From the NCBI GenBank assembly GCA_023145185.1, contig JAGLEG010000379.1:1-9380 (forward strand): 9,380 nucleotides of DNA, read 5' to 3'. Source of the stretch: Thermoplasmata archaeon (GTDB lineage Archaea; Thermoplasmatota; Penumbrarchaeia; Penumbrarchaeales; Penumbrarchaeaceae). This document shows, in pieces, positions 7,841-9,380 of the stretch. Below the pieces are notes generated by a model. That model searched no databases and was not told the DNA's origin. It saw only the letters and a program-made list of their open reading frames with translations. The position numbers and the translations under genes were made by a program. The first letter of the stretch is position 1. Each line of letters begins with the position of its first letter.

Positions 7841-7918
7841 TCGCCACGTACATTCTTGCGGGCATAGAAAAACCTTTGGAGGGAGAGGGAGGTCCCCGTT
7901 TGTTGGGATTTGAGGGAT

Positions 7919-7927
7919 AGTTTTAAA
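7919..7927 (+). promoter_or_regulatory. TATA-type promoter of argS, probably leaderless transcript
   Basis: AGTTTTAAA is centred about 28 bases before the argS ATG at 7952. Archaeal transcription starts about 25-27 bases downstream of the TATA centre, which falls almost on the start codon. No Shine-Dalgarno sequence precedes the ATG (the run before it is pyrimidine-rich). Both facts fit a leaderless mRNA. The core TTTAAA is palindromic, so the same box could also serve the divergent minus-strand gene. Confidence 0.55.
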
Positions 7928-7951
7928 CATTCCTTTTTTGTACACCCTATC

Positions 7952-9380
7952 ATGGACCCGTCCCAGGAATACTCCGATTCCTTCAAAAAAGCTGTTGCGG
8001 ATGTATTTGCCCGGTTGGACATTACAGGCGATCCCGTCATAGAGGCGCCGAGGTCCGGGGAGGCCGATCGATGCCTCGTATGCTTTCCTCTCGCCAGGGA
8101 GCTTGGAGGAAGGCCAGATGAGATCTCGCAGAGGATCCAAAAAGAGATCGAGGTGGACCCGAGGTGGTCCCTCTCCACTCAGGGCGGCTATTTGAACTGC
8201 ATGTTCGACGATGGACAGTACGTTCGGGATTGCGCATCCCACCTCTGGGGGCTCGGGGAGGATATCATTGGGGAGAAAAAGAAGGGCGAGAGGCTCATCG
8301 TTGAGCATACGTCCGCCAATCCCAACGGGCCCTTCCACGTGGGAAGGGCGAGAAATCCGATCATAGGGGATTCGCTTGTTCGCCTGATGAGGTGCGCGGG
8401 CCACGACGTGGAGGCCCAGTACTGGATCAACGACATGGGCAAGCAGGTGATGATACTCGTTTGGGGGCTCGCCAACATACCCGGGGACGAGGTGCCATCC
8501 TCGGAGAGGGAGAAACGGGACCACGAACTGGTGAGGTTCTATCAGGCTGCCAATGGGAGGATGGAAGCGGAGGAGAAGGTCCAGCAGGAGATCAACTCCA
8601 TGCTCAAGAGGTACGAGGAGGCGGTGGCGGCGGGCGATCATGACCGGATAATATCGGATACAGGCTCCAACGTCGTCAGGGCGCGGGAGGTCCGAAGTGC
8701 ATGTGATCTCGTCCTGGAGGGGATGAAGGAGTCGCTGGGAAGGCTCAACGTTTTCATGGACAGCTTCGTGTACGAATCCACGGTGGTCGAGGATGGGTCC
8801 CTGAAGGATGTCATCCGAAAACTATCGAGGAGCCCACTCTGCCGCGATGAGAACGGGGCGAAATACCTCGACCTCAGGGGGATCATCAAGGGCGGGGAGG
8901 ATGACCGGTTCAAGAAGAGGTTCGTCTTCACCCGGTCGGATGGGTCCGCCCTTTACACCACACGCGACCTTGCATATCACGATTGGAAGCTCAACAGGTG
9001 CACGCGGGCGGTCAACGTCCTGGGCGAGGACCACAGATACCAATCCACACTTCTGGAGCTTGCACTGAAGGAGATGGGGTCCAAGAGGTTCCCGGAGGTC
9101 GTATTCTACTCGTTCGTATCCCTCCCCGAGGGTAAGATGTCGACCCGAAGGGGGCGGGTGGTATATCTCGACGATCTGCTGGACGAGGCGGTGGACCGCG
9201 CAAGGGCGGAGGTCCTGAAGAGGCGGGGCGACCTCTCGGAAAATGAAGTGGAGGAGATATCCCGGACCGTGGGCATCGGGGCCATTCGCTTCAACGTGAT
9301 CAAGGTCCAGGCGGAGAAGAAGATGACGTTCAAATGGGAGGAGGCGCTCAGCTTCGATGGCTCCTCCGCGCCTTTCATCC
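7952..9380 (+). CDS. argS: Arginyl-tRNA synthetase (C-terminus beyond window)
   Basis: This class I aminoacyl-tRNA synthetase charges tRNA-Arg with arginine using ATP in the cytoplasm; the family is one of the few that needs tRNA bound for amino-acid activation. The 476 residues present include the N-terminal additional domain (about 1-100, with FPLARELGG and the DGQYVRD stretch). They also include the catalytic Rossmann core with the HIGH-type motif in EHTSANPNGPFHVGRARN (HVGR at 129-132), QYWINDMGKQ, TRSDGSALYTTRDLAYH, NVLGEDH and the KMSKS-type motif KMSTR at 395-399. KMSTR is a form seen in other ArgS enzymes. The anticodon-binding domain has begun (RFNVIK, FDGSSAPFI), but roughly the last 80-100 residues of a typical 550-570 are missing. 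The start at ATG 7952 gives a normal N-terminus and fits the promoter position. It is transcribed divergently from the radB-linked gene. Confidence 0.97.
   Translation, partial: MDPSQEYSDSFKKAVADVFARLDITGDPVIEAPRSGEADRCLVCFPLARELGGRPDEISQRIQKEIEVDPRWSLSTQGGYLNCMFDDGQYVRDCASHLWGLGEDIIGEKKKGERLIVEHTSANPNGPFHVGRARNPIIGDSLVRLMRCAGHDVEAQYWINDMGKQVMILVWGLANIPGDEVPSSEREKRDHELVRFYQAANGRMEAEEKVQQEINSMLKRYEEAVAAGDHDRIISDTGSNVVRAREVRSACDLVLEGMKESLGRLNVFMDSFVYESTVVEDGSLKDVIRKLSRSPLCRDENGAKYLDLRGIIKGGEDDRFKKRFVFTRSDGSALYTTRDLAYHDWKLNRCTRAVNVLGEDHRYQSTLLELALKEMGSKRFPEVVFYSFVSLPEGKMSTRRGRVVYLDDLLDEAVDRARAEVLKRRGDLSENEVEEISRTVGIGAIRFNVIKVQAEKKMTFKWEEALSFDGSSAPFI

Noticed and set aside
7835..8641. Long minus-strand open frame (268 codons) opposite argS
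   Set aside because: It lies entirely antisense to well-conserved argS codons and the intergenic region, and its protein shows no recognisable motif. It is an expected shadow of GC-rich codon use.

Overview
The window looks like a chromosomal segment of a euryarchaeon, most likely a Thermoplasmatota-type lineage. Three things point there. RadB is a recombinase paralogue known from Euryarchaeota. The large Ig-repeat surface protein with a Sec signal peptide has a style common in Thermoplasmata genomes. The start signals are archaeal: a TTTTAAA box about 25-30 bases before argS with no Shine-Dalgarno site, and AGGTGA before the neighbouring gene. AGG is a favoured arginine codon throughout. The lineage is inferred; no marker here settles it.

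Layout. Positions 1-5930 (minus) are one uninterrupted reading frame that runs off the left edge. It encodes at least 1,976 residues of a secreted surface protein: signal peptide, N-terminal beta-rich modules, then about sixteen Ig-like units that alternate strictly between two types, A and B. A 144-base spacer (5931-6074) with two inverted repeats separates it from radB (6075 to about 6776, minus), a RecA-family paralogue with intact Walker motifs. Directly upstream of radB is a 348-codon gene of unrecognised family (6779-7825, minus). Its stop codon lies two bases before the best radB start candidate, so the two are probably co-transcribed and translationally coupled. A 126-base divergent promoter region (7826-7951) follows, and then argS (7952 onward, plus), arginyl-tRNA synthetase, cut by the right edge.

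How the genes relate. argS is a housekeeping gene read divergently from the unknown-radB pair. The pair probably forms one transcription unit with a DNA repair or recombination role. The surface-protein gene lies in the same direction downstream but has its own possible promoter, so a functional link to radB is not implied. The most interesting points are the unusual start of radB, the unknown partner protein whose C-terminal region resembles a degenerate restriction-endonuclease-like fold, and the strict A/B alternation in the giant surface protein. I did not find CRISPR arrays, insertion sequences, tRNAs or rRNAs.
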